A program made the position numbers and the translations under genes. A stretch of DNA of 40,637 bases from an uncultured Bacilli bacterium (GTDB lineage: Bacteria; Bacillota_I; Bacilli_A; RF39; UBA660), in NCBI GenBank assembly GCA_944371995.1, contig CALVYD010000015.1, forward strand, positions 1 to 40,637. The letters are read 5' to 3'. Below are positions 1 to 7,760 of the stretch, piece by piece. Every line of letters begins with the position of its first letter. Positions within the stretch are counted from its first letter, which is position 1. Below the pieces are notes generated by a model, which saw only the letters and a list, made by a program, of their open reading frames with translations, was not told the origin of the DNA and searched no databases.

Positions 1-18
1 TCTTTTTTTCTTTTATTG

Positions 19-24
19 TATAAT
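19..24 (+). promoter_or_regulatory. -10 element for the first plsC operon
   Basis: TATAAT lies 17 bases before the start codon at 42, followed by AAGGTGATAGT, so the predicted leader is only about 11 bases and consists almost entirely of the ribosome site. The matching -35 would fall at or before the left edge of the window and cannot be seen. Confidence 0.5.
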
Positions 25-41
25 GATAATAAGGTGATAGT

Positions 42-635
42 ATGAATAATATGTTTTATAGGATAGTACGTCCGATAGTCAAAGGCTTGTTTTTTCTACT
101 ATTTCGTCCCAAAATAACAGGAAAAGAAAATATCCCTAGTAACGAAAATTATGTTTTAGCAGGAAACCATACCAAATGGTTAGATCCAATAATGTTAGTA
201 GCTATAGTAAAAGATCAAATACATTTTCTAGCGAAAGATTCACTATTTAAAGGAATAACAAAACCTATTGTAAAAGCCCTAGGAGCAATTCCAGTAAATA
301 GAAAAATTCATGATCATCAAGCCTTAGAAAGTGCCATAATTGCTTTAAACAAAGGAATGGTAATAGGAATATTTCCAGAAGGAACAATTAATAGAGAAAA
401 AAAAGAGCCTACATTACCATTTAAAATAGGAGCAGTAAAAATGGCACAGGTTACAAACACCAAAATTGTACCATTTGTCATTACTGGTAAATATAAACTA
501 TTTGCATCTACTATCACAATAGAGTTTTTAAAACCAAGAACTATCTCTGATAATTTAGGTTTAGAAAATGAAAAATTGAGAGACGAAATAAATAAAAAAT
601 TGGAGGAAAAAAATGAATGTAGTCAGTCTAATTAG
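42..635 (+). CDS. plsC: 1-acyl-sn-glycerol-3-phosphate acyltransferase (PlsC family), copy 1
   Basis: Predicted membrane-associated lysophosphatidate acyltransferase, which puts the second acyl chain on lysophosphatidate to make phosphatidate. The 197-residue protein shows the family blocks in order: catalytic HX4D at His43-Asp48 (NHTKWLD), a middle block around GAIPVNR near residue 81-87, substrate-binding FPEGT at 111-115 and VPFVITG further on. A hydrophobic stretch at about 12-21 may anchor it. The start at 42 follows AAGGTGAT. It overlaps the following ligase gene by 23 bases, so the two are translationally coupled. Length is slightly short for PlsC, as in many low-GC Gram-positives. The family is secure; the exact acyl donor (acyl-ACP or acyl-CoA) and acceptor cannot be read from sequence. 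Confidence 0.88.
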   Translation: MNNMFYRIVRPIVKGLFFLLFRPKITGKENIPSNENYVLAGNHTKWLDPIMLVAIVKDQIHFLAKDSLFKGITKPIVKALGAIPVNRKIHDHQALESAIIALNKGMVIGIFPEGTINREKKEPTLPFKIGAVKMAQVTNTKIVPFVITGKYKLFASTITIEFLKPRTISDNLGLENEKLRDEINKKLEEKNECSQSN

Positions 636-2355
636 ACAGAAAATGATGAGGACACCTTGGACAAAGTATTACAAAAAAGAAGATAGAAAAATAAAAATAG
701 AAGACATCTCTATTTATCAAATGTTAGTAAAAAATAATGTATCAAGAGATAAAAATATCGCGATTAATTATTATGGCACACAAATTACTTATAAAGAACT
801 TTTTCATAAAATTAATCAAGCTGCTAATGCATTTCGTAGTCAAGGAATTAGAAGAGGGGACATTGTAACAATCTGCATGCCTAATACGCCAGAAGCATTA
901 ATCTCATTTTATGCAATTAATAAAATTGGTGCTATTGCCAATATGATTCATCCATTATCTGGTGAACAAGAAATAAAAGATTACTTAATTTCTACTCATA
1001 GTGTGATGTTGATTATGATTGATATTTGCTATGAAAAGGTGAAGAATGTAATAAAAGAAACAGATGTATATAAGACCATTGTTACATCGGCAAGTGACTC
1101 CATGGGATTTTTATTAAGTTTTGGATATCAAATAACACAAGGATATAAGATAAAAAAACCAAAACGTAGTGAAGAGTATGTCTATTGGAAAGATTTCATT
1201 AGAAAAGGACTAAATTACCGAGATACTGTAGAAATTACCATTGGTAAAGATACACCAGCTGTCATATTACATAGTGGTGGAACAACAGGTAATCCTAAAG
1301 GAATTGTACTATCTAACGGCAATTTTAATGCTCTATCGATGCAAGCAAGAATTGTTTTTAACGAAGTTCGCCCTGGTGAAAAAGTACTAGCAATTATGCC
1401 AATTTTTCATGGCTTTGGACTTGGTGTATCTATCAACGCTCCTTTAGTATTAGGTTGTGAAGTAATACTTATACCACAATTTAATGCCAAAAAGTTTGAT
1501 AAATTATTAGAAAAATATAAACCTAATATTTTATTTGGAGTTCCTACATTATTTGAAGCATTAATAAATACTAAAAATGAACGCTTAGATTTAAGTATGG
1601 TAAAATATGTAATCAGTGGAGGAGATAGCTTGTCTTCTTCTTTAGAAAGAAGAATAAATGTTTTCTTAGCTAATCACAAAGCAAAATGTCAAATATCTCA
1701 AGGATATGGTATGACAGAATCTCTAGCAGCAGTAGCCCTTGCTTTTGGCAAGGCCAATAAACCTGGTAGTATTGGAATACCTTTTCCGAGTAATTATATA
1801 AAAATAGTAAAACCCAGAACACAAGAGGAAGTACCATATGGTGAAGATGGAGAAATTTGTATCTCTGGACCAACGGTGATGTTAGGATATTTAGACAATG
1901 AAAAAGAAACCAATGAAATGTTACAAATTCATAAAGATGGCCTAATCTGGTTACATACTGGTGATATGGGAATGATGGATGAAGATGGAGTAGTATTCTA
2001 TCGTCAAAGAATAAAGAGAATGATTATATCTAGTGGATATAATATTTACCCTGCCCATGTAGAACAAGTAATAGAAGAACATCCTGCTGTATTAAAATGT
2101 ACTGTGGTAGGTATTCCTCATCCATATAAAATAGAAGTTCCTAAAGCATATATTGTATTAAAAAACGGATATAGTCCATTAGGCGTTAGAAAAAGTATTA
2201 GAGAACATTGTAAAAAGAATCTAGCAGCCTATGCCATTCCCTATGAATTTGAATATAGGAAAAGTCTTCCAAAAACCTTAATCGGTAAAGTAGATTTTAA
2301 AAAACTACAAGAAGAAAACAGTGAACATAGAAAGAGTGTTAGAGATGGAAAATAA
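613..2355 (+). CDS. AMP-forming acyl-CoA synthetase / acyl-ACP ligase
   Basis: ANL-superfamily adenylate-forming enzyme of 580 residues, predicted to activate a fatty acid to acyl-AMP and transfer it to CoA or ACP. Visible motifs are the Gly-rich ATP loop SGGTTGNPKG near residue 221, YGMTES (A5), HTGD (A7), the hinge around YRQRIKRMI (A8) and the C-terminal catalytic Lys in PKTLIGKVDFKK (A10). The start at 613 has GGAGG about 7 bases upstream, inside the end of the first plsC. The gene overlaps the next plsC as well. Being sandwiched between two acyltransferases suggests that the activated chain is handed directly to phospholipid synthesis, for example to recycle exogenous or released fatty acids; that role is inferred. 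OSB- or aryl-ligase activity is less likely given these neighbours. Confidence 0.85.
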   Translation: MNVVSLIRQKMMRTPWTKYYKKEDRKIKIEDISIYQMLVKNNVSRDKNIAINYYGTQITYKELFHKINQAANAFRSQGIRRGDIVTICMPNTPEALISFYAINKIGAIANMIHPLSGEQEIKDYLISTHSVMLIMIDICYEKVKNVIKETDVYKTIVTSASDSMGFLLSFGYQITQGYKIKKPKRSEEYVYWKDFIRKGLNYRDTVEITIGKDTPAVILHSGGTTGNPKGIVLSNGNFNALSMQARIVFNEVRPGEKVLAIMPIFHGFGLGVSINAPLVLGCEVILIPQFNAKKFDKLLEKYKPNILFGVPTLFEALINTKNERLDLSMVKYVISGGDSLSSSLERRINVFLANHKAKCQISQGYGMTESLAAVALAFGKANKPGSIGIPFPSNYIKIVKPRTQEEVPYGEDGEICISGPTVMLGYLDNEKETNEMLQIHKDGLIWLHTGDMGMMDEDGVVFYRQRIKRMIISSGYNIYPAHVEQVIEEHPAVLKCTVVGIPHPYKIEVPKAYIVLKNGYSPLGVRKSIREHCKKNLAAYAIPYEFEYRKSLPKTLIGKVDFKKLQEENSEHRKSVRDGK

Positions 2356-2944
2356 AGATAAAATGTATTTTTACCGCTTTCTAAAACCAATATTAACACC
2401 TATCTTTAAATGGTATTATCATCCAAAAATTATTGGAAAAGAAAATATTCCAAAAACAGGTCCTATTATTATTGTTGCTAATCACAAACACTTATATGAT
2501 CAGTGCCTTGCTATTATCTCTACCAAAAGACCAATTCACTATATGGCAAAAAAAGAATATTTCGATGGAAAAATGGCTTGGTTTTTCAAACTAGCAGGCT
2601 GTATTTCTGTAGATAGAAGTAAAAAAGATGAACATGCAACAGACCAAGCATTAGAAGTATTAAAACAAGGTTTTGCTCTAGGACTATTTCCAGAAGGCAC
2701 AAGAAATAAAACCAAAGAACTACTTCTTCCATTTAAGTTTGGAGCAGTCTCTATGGCAAAGAAAACCAATGCCTTGATTGTTCCCTTCGCAATCACAGGA
2801 GACTATAAGTTTCGAAGTAAAAATTTAACGGCAAGATTTGGAAAACCATTGAAAGTAGAAGGTGATTTAGAGCAAGCAAATAAGATGTTAGAAGCAACTA
2901 TCAAAGACTTAATGCTAGAAAACCTAAAAAATAGTGGTAAATAG
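2345..2944 (+). CDS. plsC: 1-acyl-sn-glycerol-3-phosphate acyltransferase (PlsC family), copy 2
   Basis: Second PlsC-type acyltransferase of the operon, 199 residues from the chosen ATG. It has HX4D (NHKHLYDQ), the GCISVDR block, FPEGTRNK and VPFAITGDYKF in the family order. It is clearly related to copy 1 but not nearly identical, so this is probably an old duplication with divided substrate preference. A GTG at 2321 would add eight residues; I prefer the ATG at 2345, which overlaps the ligase stop by 11 bases. A strong intrinsic terminator follows directly, closing a three-gene operon. Which copy is the main lysophosphatidate acyltransferase is not decidable here. Confidence 0.87.
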   Translation: MENKDKMYFYRFLKPILTPIFKWYYHPKIIGKENIPKTGPIIIVANHKHLYDQCLAIISTKRPIHYMAKKEYFDGKMAWFFKLAGCISVDRSKKDEHATDQALEVLKQGFALGLFPEGTRNKTKELLLPFKFGAVSMAKKTNALIVPFAITGDYKFRSKNLTARFGKPLKVEGDLEQANKMLEATIKDLMLENLKNSGK

Positions 2945-2956
2945 TGTCAAATAAAG

Positions 2957-2985
2957 AAAGTTATCATCATGATAACTTTTTTTTA
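2957..2985 (+). terminator. Intrinsic terminator of the plsC-ligase-plsC operon
   Basis: A 10-bp perfect stem (AAAGTTATCA, 2957-2966, with TGATAACTTT, 2970-2979) and a three-base loop are followed by a T run. It begins 13 bases after the second plsC stop and also shows that the hydrolase gene cannot start at the upstream GTG (2944). Confidence 0.88.
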
Positions 2986-3009
2986 TGTTATTATTATACT
3001 GGTGATAGC

Positions 3010-3882
3010 ATGAATGAAAACATAATAAAGAATGACTTCGGACCAGAAGATACTTATAAATTGTATCGTACTGTATATGAAATTATTCATCCAACAATCT
3101 CTAAAAAAAATATATCTAATTATAAGATTATGATACAAGAAGACTTAGTACCATTACGAGTTTTTTATCCTAAAAAAATATCTACCATTACCAGAGTAAT
3201 TCTTTATATTCACGGTAAAAGATGGATGATAAATGGTTTTTATTCATATAAAGAGGTATGTGAAAGACTAGTCCAAGAAATGGACTCATTAGTAATAGTC
3301 TTAGACTATGAAAGTAATACATATCAAAAAATAGTAGAACAGAGTTATCAAACAATAAAATATCTATATCAAGGATTAAATAGAATAGGTATAGAAAAAG
3401 AAAATATCATTACCATAGGAGATTCTATAGGAGCAAGTATTTTAAGTAGTGTGGTTTTAATAGATAAATCTATGATTAAAAAGGAAATTTTATTATATCC
3501 AGCACTAGATTTTAATTTTAAAACAAAATATCCTTCCATGGAACAAAATAGTCAAATAGATTTATTAACGATGAATCATCTACAGACATATTGTAATAAA
3601 TATATAGATTTAAGAAAATATAATTCTGTAATGGAAGAAAAAGATTATAATGATTGGCCTGATACTTTAGTAATCACTGGAGATTTAGATCCTCTACGGG
3701 ATGAAATAGAAGAGTTTACTAAAAGATTAAGAAAGACAAATAAGAAGTCAAAATATATCAATATAAAATTTGCTTCTCATGGTTTTTTAAATAGTAAAGA
3801 TGAAGAAGCAAAAGATGAATGTTTTATAGAAATGAAGAATTTTATATTAAATAAAAGAAGGGTAGTTATACCTGAAAAATAA
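3010..3882 (+). CDS. Alpha/beta hydrolase fold esterase/lipase-like protein
   Basis: A 290-residue alpha/beta hydrolase, related to the HSL-type (fold-3) carboxylesterases. It has LYIHGKRW in the place of the oxyanion HGGG region, the nucleophile elbow GDSIG (Ser at about 139), the acid in TGDLDPLRD and the catalytic His in FASHGF, so the triad is complete. No signal peptide is seen, so it should be cytosolic. An in-frame GTG at 2944 would extend it but runs through the terminator at 2957-2985. The ATG at 3010 has GGTGAT upstream and a TATACT element at 2995-3000. Its own promoter separates it from the phospholipid operon. The substrate is unknown; a short acyl ester is the usual guess for this family. 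Confidence 0.75.
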   Translation: MNENIIKNDFGPEDTYKLYRTVYEIIHPTISKKNISNYKIMIQEDLVPLRVFYPKKISTITRVILYIHGKRWMINGFYSYKEVCERLVQEMDSLVIVLDYESNTYQKIVEQSYQTIKYLYQGLNRIGIEKENIITIGDSIGASILSSVVLIDKSMIKKEILLYPALDFNFKTKYPSMEQNSQIDLLTMNHLQTYCNKYIDLRKYNSVMEEKDYNDWPDTLVITGDLDPLRDEIEEFTKRLRKTNKKSKYINIKFASHGFLNSKDEEAKDECFIEMKNFILNKRRVVIPEK

Positions 3883-3885
3883 TGG

Positions 3886-3891
3886 TATACT
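3886..3891 (+). promoter_or_regulatory. -10 element before the DUF1003 gene
   Basis: TATACT followed after five bases by AGGTGA and the ATG at 3907. The predicted leader is about 9 bases. No convincing -35 is seen at 17 bases, so the assignment is tentative. Confidence 0.4.
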
Positions 3892-3906
3892 ATATAGGTG
3901 AGACGT

Positions 3907-4446
3907 ATGGAAAAAAGAAGAACAAAAAAAGATATTGTAAAAATGCTACTTAGAAATAATGAACTAGAAGAACAAGATGAAGAAGAGTTATTAAATCTTT
4001 TGATTGATCAACCAATCGCAATCGATGTTGATAAGCAGGAAGAAGCTAAAATGACAAAAGGAGATAAAATAGCAGACAAATTAAGTGAAGTTGCTGGTAG
4101 TTGGACATTCATTGTTTTGTTTATAGTATTCTTGTTAGGATGGATTGGTCTAAATACAGTGTTATTATCTGGAGAAGATGCAATTGATCCTTATCCATTT
4201 ATTTTATTGAATTTGGTTTTATCATGTATTGCAGCTCTACAAGCACCAATCATTATGATGAGTCAAAATCGTCAGGCTGAGAAAGATAGTTTGCGAAATC
4301 AAAATGATTATCGTACAGATTTAAAAAGTGAATTAATTCTAGAATCTTTACACGACCAAATGAATACGATATTAAAAAATCAAAGACAAATACTAAAATA
4401 TATCAAAAGCCAGGAGGAACAAGATGAAGAGGAAAAAACTAAGTAA
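3907..4446 (+). CDS. DUF1003 family membrane protein
   Basis: A 179-residue protein of the DUF1003 family. A charged N-terminal segment is followed by the family core: GDKIADKLSEVAGSW, a first membrane segment (FIVLFIVFLLGWIGLN), a short loop ending in DPYPFILLN, a second membrane segment, then the signature QAPIIMMSQNRQAEKD and an amphipathic Glu/Lys-rich C-terminal helix. Function of the family is not established. The GTG at 3898 lies inside the ribosome site, so the ATG at 3907 (after AGGTGA) is taken as start. The last 23 bases overlap the following lipoprotein gene, so the two are probably one transcript and may act at the same membrane site. Confidence 0.8.
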   Translation: MEKRRTKKDIVKMLLRNNELEEQDEEELLNLLIDQPIAIDVDKQEEAKMTKGDKIADKLSEVAGSWTFIVLFIVFLLGWIGLNTVLLSGEDAIDPYPFILLNLVLSCIAALQAPIIMMSQNRQAEKDSLRNQNDYRTDLKSELILESLHDQMNTILKNQRQILKYIKSQEEQDEEEKTK

Positions 4447-4981
4447 ATTAGTACTAGTATTAATAATGTTAGTACTATTAACTGGTTGTGGTAGCAATCA
4501 AAGTAATACTACTGCAAATAATACAAATGAAAGTAATAGTACGAATGAAACTGCAACCCTTAATACAGATATTACTGAAAGTGATACAACCGGAATGGAA
4601 AAATTAACTTGTTCTAGAGAAGCGAGTGCAGGCAGTGGAGTAGATGTCAATCTTGATTATGAAATCTATTATCAAGGAGAATATATTCAAATACTTCATT
4701 CAACAGAGCAAGTAGTAACAGATGACCAAGATACCCTAGATGAGTATGAAGATGCGTATAAAGGAATTTACAAGCATTATGAGGGATTAAAGTATTATGA
4801 TAATACAGTAACTAGAACAAATAATTCTGTAACAAGCGATACAGTAATTAATTATGGTAAAATAGATACGGATAAGTTACTAGCCATTGAAGGGGAAGAA
4901 GATAATGTCATTAAAGATGGAAAAGTAAAATTAGATGACTGGCTTGATTTTGCAGAGCAATTCGGAACGAAATGTGAGTAG
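4424..4981 (+). CDS. Lipoprotein, DUF1307/YehR-like
   Basis: A 185-residue exported lipoprotein: positively charged start, hydrophobic stretch, and lipobox LTGC with Cys22 as the lipidated residue. A Ser/Thr/Asn-rich linker (about 23-60) leads to a globular domain with acidic character. The pattern of the domain (YYQGEYIQIL, then AYKGIYKHYEGLKYYDN, then INYGKIDTDKL) resembles the YehR/DUF1307 lipoproteins, which have no defined function; this similarity is from memory and moderate. It starts inside the DUF1003 gene with GGAGG upstream, so it is translationally coupled. A tRNA gene begins 10 bases after its stop, leaving little room for a terminator, so read-through into the tRNA is possible. 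Confidence 0.68.
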   Translation: MKRKKLSKLVLVLIMLVLLTGCGSNQSNTTANNTNESNSTNETATLNTDITESDTTGMEKLTCSREASAGSGVDVNLDYEIYYQGEYIQILHSTEQVVTDDQDTLDEYEDAYKGIYKHYEGLKYYDNTVTRTNNSVTSDTVINYGKIDTDKLLAIEGEEDNVIKDGKVKLDDWLDFAEQFGTKCE

Positions 4982-4991
4982 TTCCTAATAC

Positions 4992-5066
4992 GTTCAAGTA
5001 GTTCAACGGATAGAATCTCTTCCTCCGACGGAGATGATACGGGTTCGATTCCCGTCTTGAACACCA
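4992..5066 (+). tRNA. tRNA-Arg (anticodon CCG)
   Basis: A cloverleaf folds fully: acceptor GTTCAAG (4992-4998) with CTTGAAC (5056-5062), D stem GTTC/GAAT, anticodon stem TCTTC/GGAGA with the 7-base loop CTCCGAC, T stem ACGGG/CCCGT with loop TTCGATT. The discriminator A and CCA (5064-5066) are encoded. The anticodon at 5025-5027 is CCG, reading the Arg codon CGG, which is rare in this AT-rich coding sequence. Confidence 0.93.
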
Positions 5067-5074
5067 TATTGTTA

Positions 5075-5103
5075 TTGAATTAGTATTCATATTATGATAG
5101 AAT
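5075..5103 (+). promoter_or_regulatory. Promoter of tRNA-Thr
   Basis: TTGAAT (5075-5080), 17-base spacer, TAGAAT (5098-5103), with a predicted start of transcription about 5110, just ahead of the tRNA at 5114. This indicates that the tRNA-Thr need not depend on read-through from the tRNA-Arg. Confidence 0.6.
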
Positions 5104-5113
5104 ACTCTTATCT

Positions 5114-5187
5114 GCCGATATAGTTTAGTGGTAAAACAGATCCTTGGTAAGGATCAGCGGACAGTTCAATTCTGTCTTTCGGCACCA
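5114..5187 (+). tRNA. tRNA-Thr (anticodon GGT)
   Basis: Acceptor GCCGATA (5114-5120) pairs with TTTCGGC apart from a T-T mismatch at position 6-67. D stem GTTT/AAAC, anticodon stem GATCC/GGATC with loop TTGGTAA, T stem GACAG/CTGTC with loop TTCAATT, then ACCA. The anticodon GGT (5146-5148) reads ACC/ACT. All other stems are perfect, so the gene is probably functional despite the mismatch. Confidence 0.9.
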
Positions 5188-5226
5188 TTAGGGAAATTAG
5201 TCGAACTAATCGACTTGTAATATATG

Positions 5227-5254
5227 AAAGGTTAATTTCGGTTAGCCTTTTTTA
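5227..5254 (+). terminator. Intrinsic terminator behind the tRNA pair
   Basis: Stem AAGGTTAA (5228-5235) with TTAGCCTT (5242-5249), one G-U pair, six-base loop, followed by a T run. It lies about 40 bases after tRNA-Thr. A smaller inverted repeat ATTAGT/ACTAAT lies between them. Confidence 0.72.
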
Positions 5255-5524
5255 TGTGCTTGAAAGAAGCCAGATAGTTATACAGATAATAAAGAAAAAA
5301 TAATTAAAACATTAGTATTCATATTGCTTTATTTCTAGTTTTGATTATATCGGAAAAGGCTTATACAATAAGGTTTAAACTAGTGTTAAAAGATGTATTG
5401 CTATAAAACGCAGAAGTTATAATGTATAAAAGAAGCGATTTTACGTTAGAAATTTAGTATAATAATTATAAAGAATTTAACTATAAGTCATATATTTAAA
5501 TTAATTATTTTCAGGAGGCTTTAA
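5255..5524 (+). other. Intergenic stretch between the tRNA terminator and the ORF6N gene
   Basis: About 270 bases of AT-rich sequence with no credible gene. It contains a second copy of the 14-base string TTAGTATTCATATT (near 5309), the first copy lying between the two tRNA genes (near 5080). The only other recognisable element is the ribosome site AGGAGG directly before the ATG at 5525. Confidence 0.6.
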
Positions 5525-6397
5525 ATGTCAAATATTACAATTAAAGAAAGAGAAATTGAAGAAGCTAGTGATAGTGTAGAAAACATGATTTACGAAATAA
5601 GAGGAGTTCAAGTAATGTTATCATCAGATGTTGCTAAACTTTATCAAGTGGAAACAAGAAGAATTAATGAAATCATTAAAAGAAACATTAAAAGATTTCC
5701 TGATACATTTTGTTTTCAATTAACAGAAGTTGAATTTTATAACTTGAGGTCGCAATTTGCGATCTCAAAGGAAAATAATCATGGTGGTGTAAGATATTTA
5801 CCTTATGTTTTAACTGAGCAAGGAATAATGATGTTATCTGGATTACTTAAAAGTGATATTGCAGTTAAAGTAAATGTACAAATCATTGATGCTTTTGTAA
5901 AATTAAGAAGATATGTTTCAAATAATTTAATGAATAGTGAAATGTTAATAAACCACGAGAATAGAATATTAAAACTAGAAACTACTTTCAGCAAAATGCA
6001 AGAGAAAGAGAAAATCAATACAATATTTTTTGAAGGTCAAATATTTGATGCTTATGTACTTTTATTAGATATATTTGACACTGCAAAAGAAGAAATAATT
6101 ATTATTGATAATTATGCTGGAAAAGAGTTATTAAAAATTTTAAAAAATGTAAATAAGAAAATAATTATTATTTCTAAAAACATTGATGACACCTTGGTAA
6201 AAAAATACAAAAGTGAGTATTTTAATATAGAATTTAAAAATATAGATATATTTCACGATAGATTTATCATTATAGATAGGAAAAAATTATATTCATGCGG
6301 TGCATCATTTAAAGATTTGGGCAAAAATTGTTTTGCTGTTAATGAAATGAAGTCAGAAGAATTAATAAATAATTTATTAAATAAAATTTTTAATTGA
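5525..6397 (+). CDS. ORF6N-domain DNA-binding protein with a PLD-like C-terminus
   Basis: A 290-residue protein. Residues about 20-125 form an ORF6N (KilA-N related) domain: IYEIRGVQVMLSSDVAKLYQV, then the NIKRFPDTFCFQLT core, then YVLTEQGIMMLSGLL, a fold found in phage anti-repressors and many mobile genes of gut Firmicutes. After a coiled linker, residues about 165-290 resemble a phospholipase-D-like half domain: an alternating beta pattern (KEEIIIIDNYAG, KKIIIISKNI) and HDRFIIID. Only one HxK-like site is visible, with His-Asp-Arg and no Lys, so nuclease activity is doubtful. The start at 5525 has AGGAGG upstream. It is the first gene of a variable region behind the tRNAs and ends with TGA. 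Role unknown; gene control in a mobile element is the usual association. Confidence 0.8.
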   Translation: MSNITIKEREIEEASDSVENMIYEIRGVQVMLSSDVAKLYQVETRRINEIIKRNIKRFPDTFCFQLTEVEFYNLRSQFAISKENNHGGVRYLPYVLTEQGIMMLSGLLKSDIAVKVNVQIIDAFVKLRRYVSNNLMNSEMLINHENRILKLETTFSKMQEKEKINTIFFEGQIFDAYVLLLDIFDTAKEEIIIIDNYAGKELLKILKNVNKKIIIISKNIDDTLVKKYKSEYFNIEFKNIDIFHDRFIIIDRKKLYSCGASFKDLGKNCFAVNEMKSEELINNLLNKIFN

Positions 6398-6495
6398 TTC
6401 TAAAATAAGAAGTTACTTGGAAAAATCTTTAAGTTATTGAATGTAGATTATATTAATAATCTAAAAAACATATAAGTTCAAAAACTCATGCGTTT

Positions 6496-6523
6496 ATCAG
6501 AGGGCAAACTCTGGTTTTATTTT
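6496..6523 (+). terminator. Terminator-like hairpin upstream of the ToxN-like remnant
   Basis: CAGAG (6498-6502) and CTCTG (6509-6513) with loop GGCAAA, extendable to 7 bp, followed by GTTTTATTTTG. It may end the ORF6N transcript. In intact type III toxin-antitoxin loci a terminator also lies just before the toxin gene, so it could instead be what is left of that arrangement. Confidence 0.5.
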
Positions 6524-6559
6524 GCTATTTAATGTATAATCATCAAGTATGGTGATAGC

Positions 6560-6658
6560 ATGAATGATTTATTAATCATGGTGAGGCTAGATACCAAATA
6601 TTGTGATTATTTAAGAAAATTTGATCATAAATTACTAATTTACAAAGGTAAAAATTAA
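6560..6658 (+). pseudogene. Truncated ToxN/AbiQ-like toxin fragment
   Basis: A 32-codon open frame with a good ribosome site (GGTGAT) whose residues 8-24 (VRLDTKYCDYLRKFDHK) match what I recall of the N-terminus of ToxN/AbiQ-family endoribonuclease toxins of type III toxin-antitoxin systems, which open with a short beta strand, KYxxYLRxFD, then HKVP. The conserved continuation (active-site loops and the SSPKxKH-type motif) is absent: the frame stops at 6656-6658. No repeat array of the ToxI antitoxin RNA kind is seen upstream. It is therefore best read as a dead remnant rather than a small gene. The assignment rests on a short match. Confidence 0.45.
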
Positions 6659-6931
6659 AATAACGAGTAAGAAAATAATTATAACAAGTGCTAAGATTAA
6701 AAGTCTTTCTTATATATCATCAGCCATCTTTTACGAGAAAAAGGCAAGTATTCAATTGCTAAATTTTCTTATAGATATTATAAAAAACGTTTTAATTTAT
6801 CACAATAAACATGATTGAGTTTTAGTAAATTAGAATTATAAATGTTTTTTTATATCTAAAAACAACTGTATTTGATATTGTATTAAAGAAATCTGTAATA
6901 TATAATGATTATATAAGAGTAGGTGAGTAAG

Positions 6932-7738
6932 ATGAGAGAAATGGCAAGTAAGAAAAAGGTATTAATAGTTAGTTTTCTATTAGTTGTCCTAATGATTTAC
7001 TATCTTGGGACTTATTATTCAGATGGCCTATACCATAATAAAACAAATTATGGTGCTTATATATTTTATACTTTAAATTCTTTTTTACCTTTTTATTTAT
7101 TACTCGCTTTTTTATCGAATAATCTTGTAACTAGTAACTTTTATCAAAATAAATATAGCAAGTTTCAAAATATGATTATTCCTAGAACGGGATTTAAAAA
7201 AAGAATATTATATGAAATTAAAACAGTATTATTTTCATCCATTATCGTAAGACTTATGATTCATATCTTTACTTTAATAGTTATTCATTTATTCTTTTCC
7301 GAGATTCATTTTCAAGGATTTGAATCGAGTGCTTTTGTTGCATTAAATACTAATGCCACGATATCCTTATTATTATATATTGTCTATTCTACAGTAGGGT
7401 TTGCAATATTTTCTTTATTTCTTTATAGTCTAATTTATTTTATAAAAAACAAATATATCTATAATGTAAGCGGAATTATTATCTTTATTGTATTAGCAGT
7501 CTCTATGGCTCTTATTGGCAACGCATTGTATGCCAACCAGTTAAATGTAAAATTATTTAATCCATTATTAGAAGCTATAAATACTTTATCTCTAATTCTT
7601 CCTGGTTTAGAAACATCTACTGCTATTACATCCATAAGAGAAACTAATTTATATTTTGGATATACTTGCATCATGTTTTTAATCTATAGTTGCATTTTAT
7701 GTTTTATCGGCTGTAGTTGGACAAGAAAAAAAGGCTAG
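6932..7738 (+). CDS. ABC transporter permease subunit (ABC-2 like)
   Basis: A 268-residue integral membrane protein with about six hydrophobic segments (first at about residues 10-27), Tyr/Phe-rich loops and no soluble domain. It fits the permease subunits of small ABC-2-type exporters, including those giving self-immunity to bacteriocins. The in-frame GTG at 6923 lies within the ribosome site AGGTGAG, so the ATG at 6932 is chosen. The ATP-binding gene begins 22 bases after its stop and a second membrane gene follows, forming a three-gene operon. No peptide precursor or processing gene is adjacent, so export of a specific lantibiotic is not supported; drug, peptide or lipid efflux is open. 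Confidence 0.65.
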   Translation: MREMASKKKVLIVSFLLVVLMIYYLGTYYSDGLYHNKTNYGAYIFYTLNSFLPFYLLLAFLSNNLVTSNFYQNKYSKFQNMIIPRTGFKKRILYEIKTVLFSSIIVRLMIHIFTLIVIHLFFSEIHFQGFESSAFVALNTNATISLLLYIVYSTVGFAIFSLFLYSLIYFIKNKYIYNVSGIIIFIVLAVSMALIGNALYANQLNVKLFNPLLEAINTLSLILPGLETSTAITSIRETNLYFGYTCIMFLIYSCILCFIGCSWTRKKG

Positions 7739-7760
7739 AAAAACTAGGAGGAAAATTTTT

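Larger units (their letters stand above)
6398..6931 (+). other. Decayed intergenic region before the ABC exporter
   Basis: About 530 bases without an intact gene. It contains a terminator-like hairpin (6496-6523), a 32-codon ToxN-like fragment (6560-6658), and further on a short open stretch in another frame (about 6718-6808) encoding HLLREKGKYSIAKFSYRYY and a stop, which looks like the tail of a lost protein. The last 100 bases should hold the promoter of the exporter; a clear -35/-10 pair is not evident. Confidence 0.55.

Noticed and set aside
2944..3009. Upstream extension of the hydrolase gene from GTG 2944
   Set aside because: It would be translated through a strong terminator hairpin, and the ATG at 3010 has a ribosome site.
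4852..5067. Minus-strand frame across the tRNA-Arg
   Set aside because: It overlaps a folded tRNA and the lipoprotein gene; no start signals.
4992..5187. tRNA 3' end duplicated downstream as an attachment site
   Set aside because: No second copy of either tRNA 3' end was found in the window.
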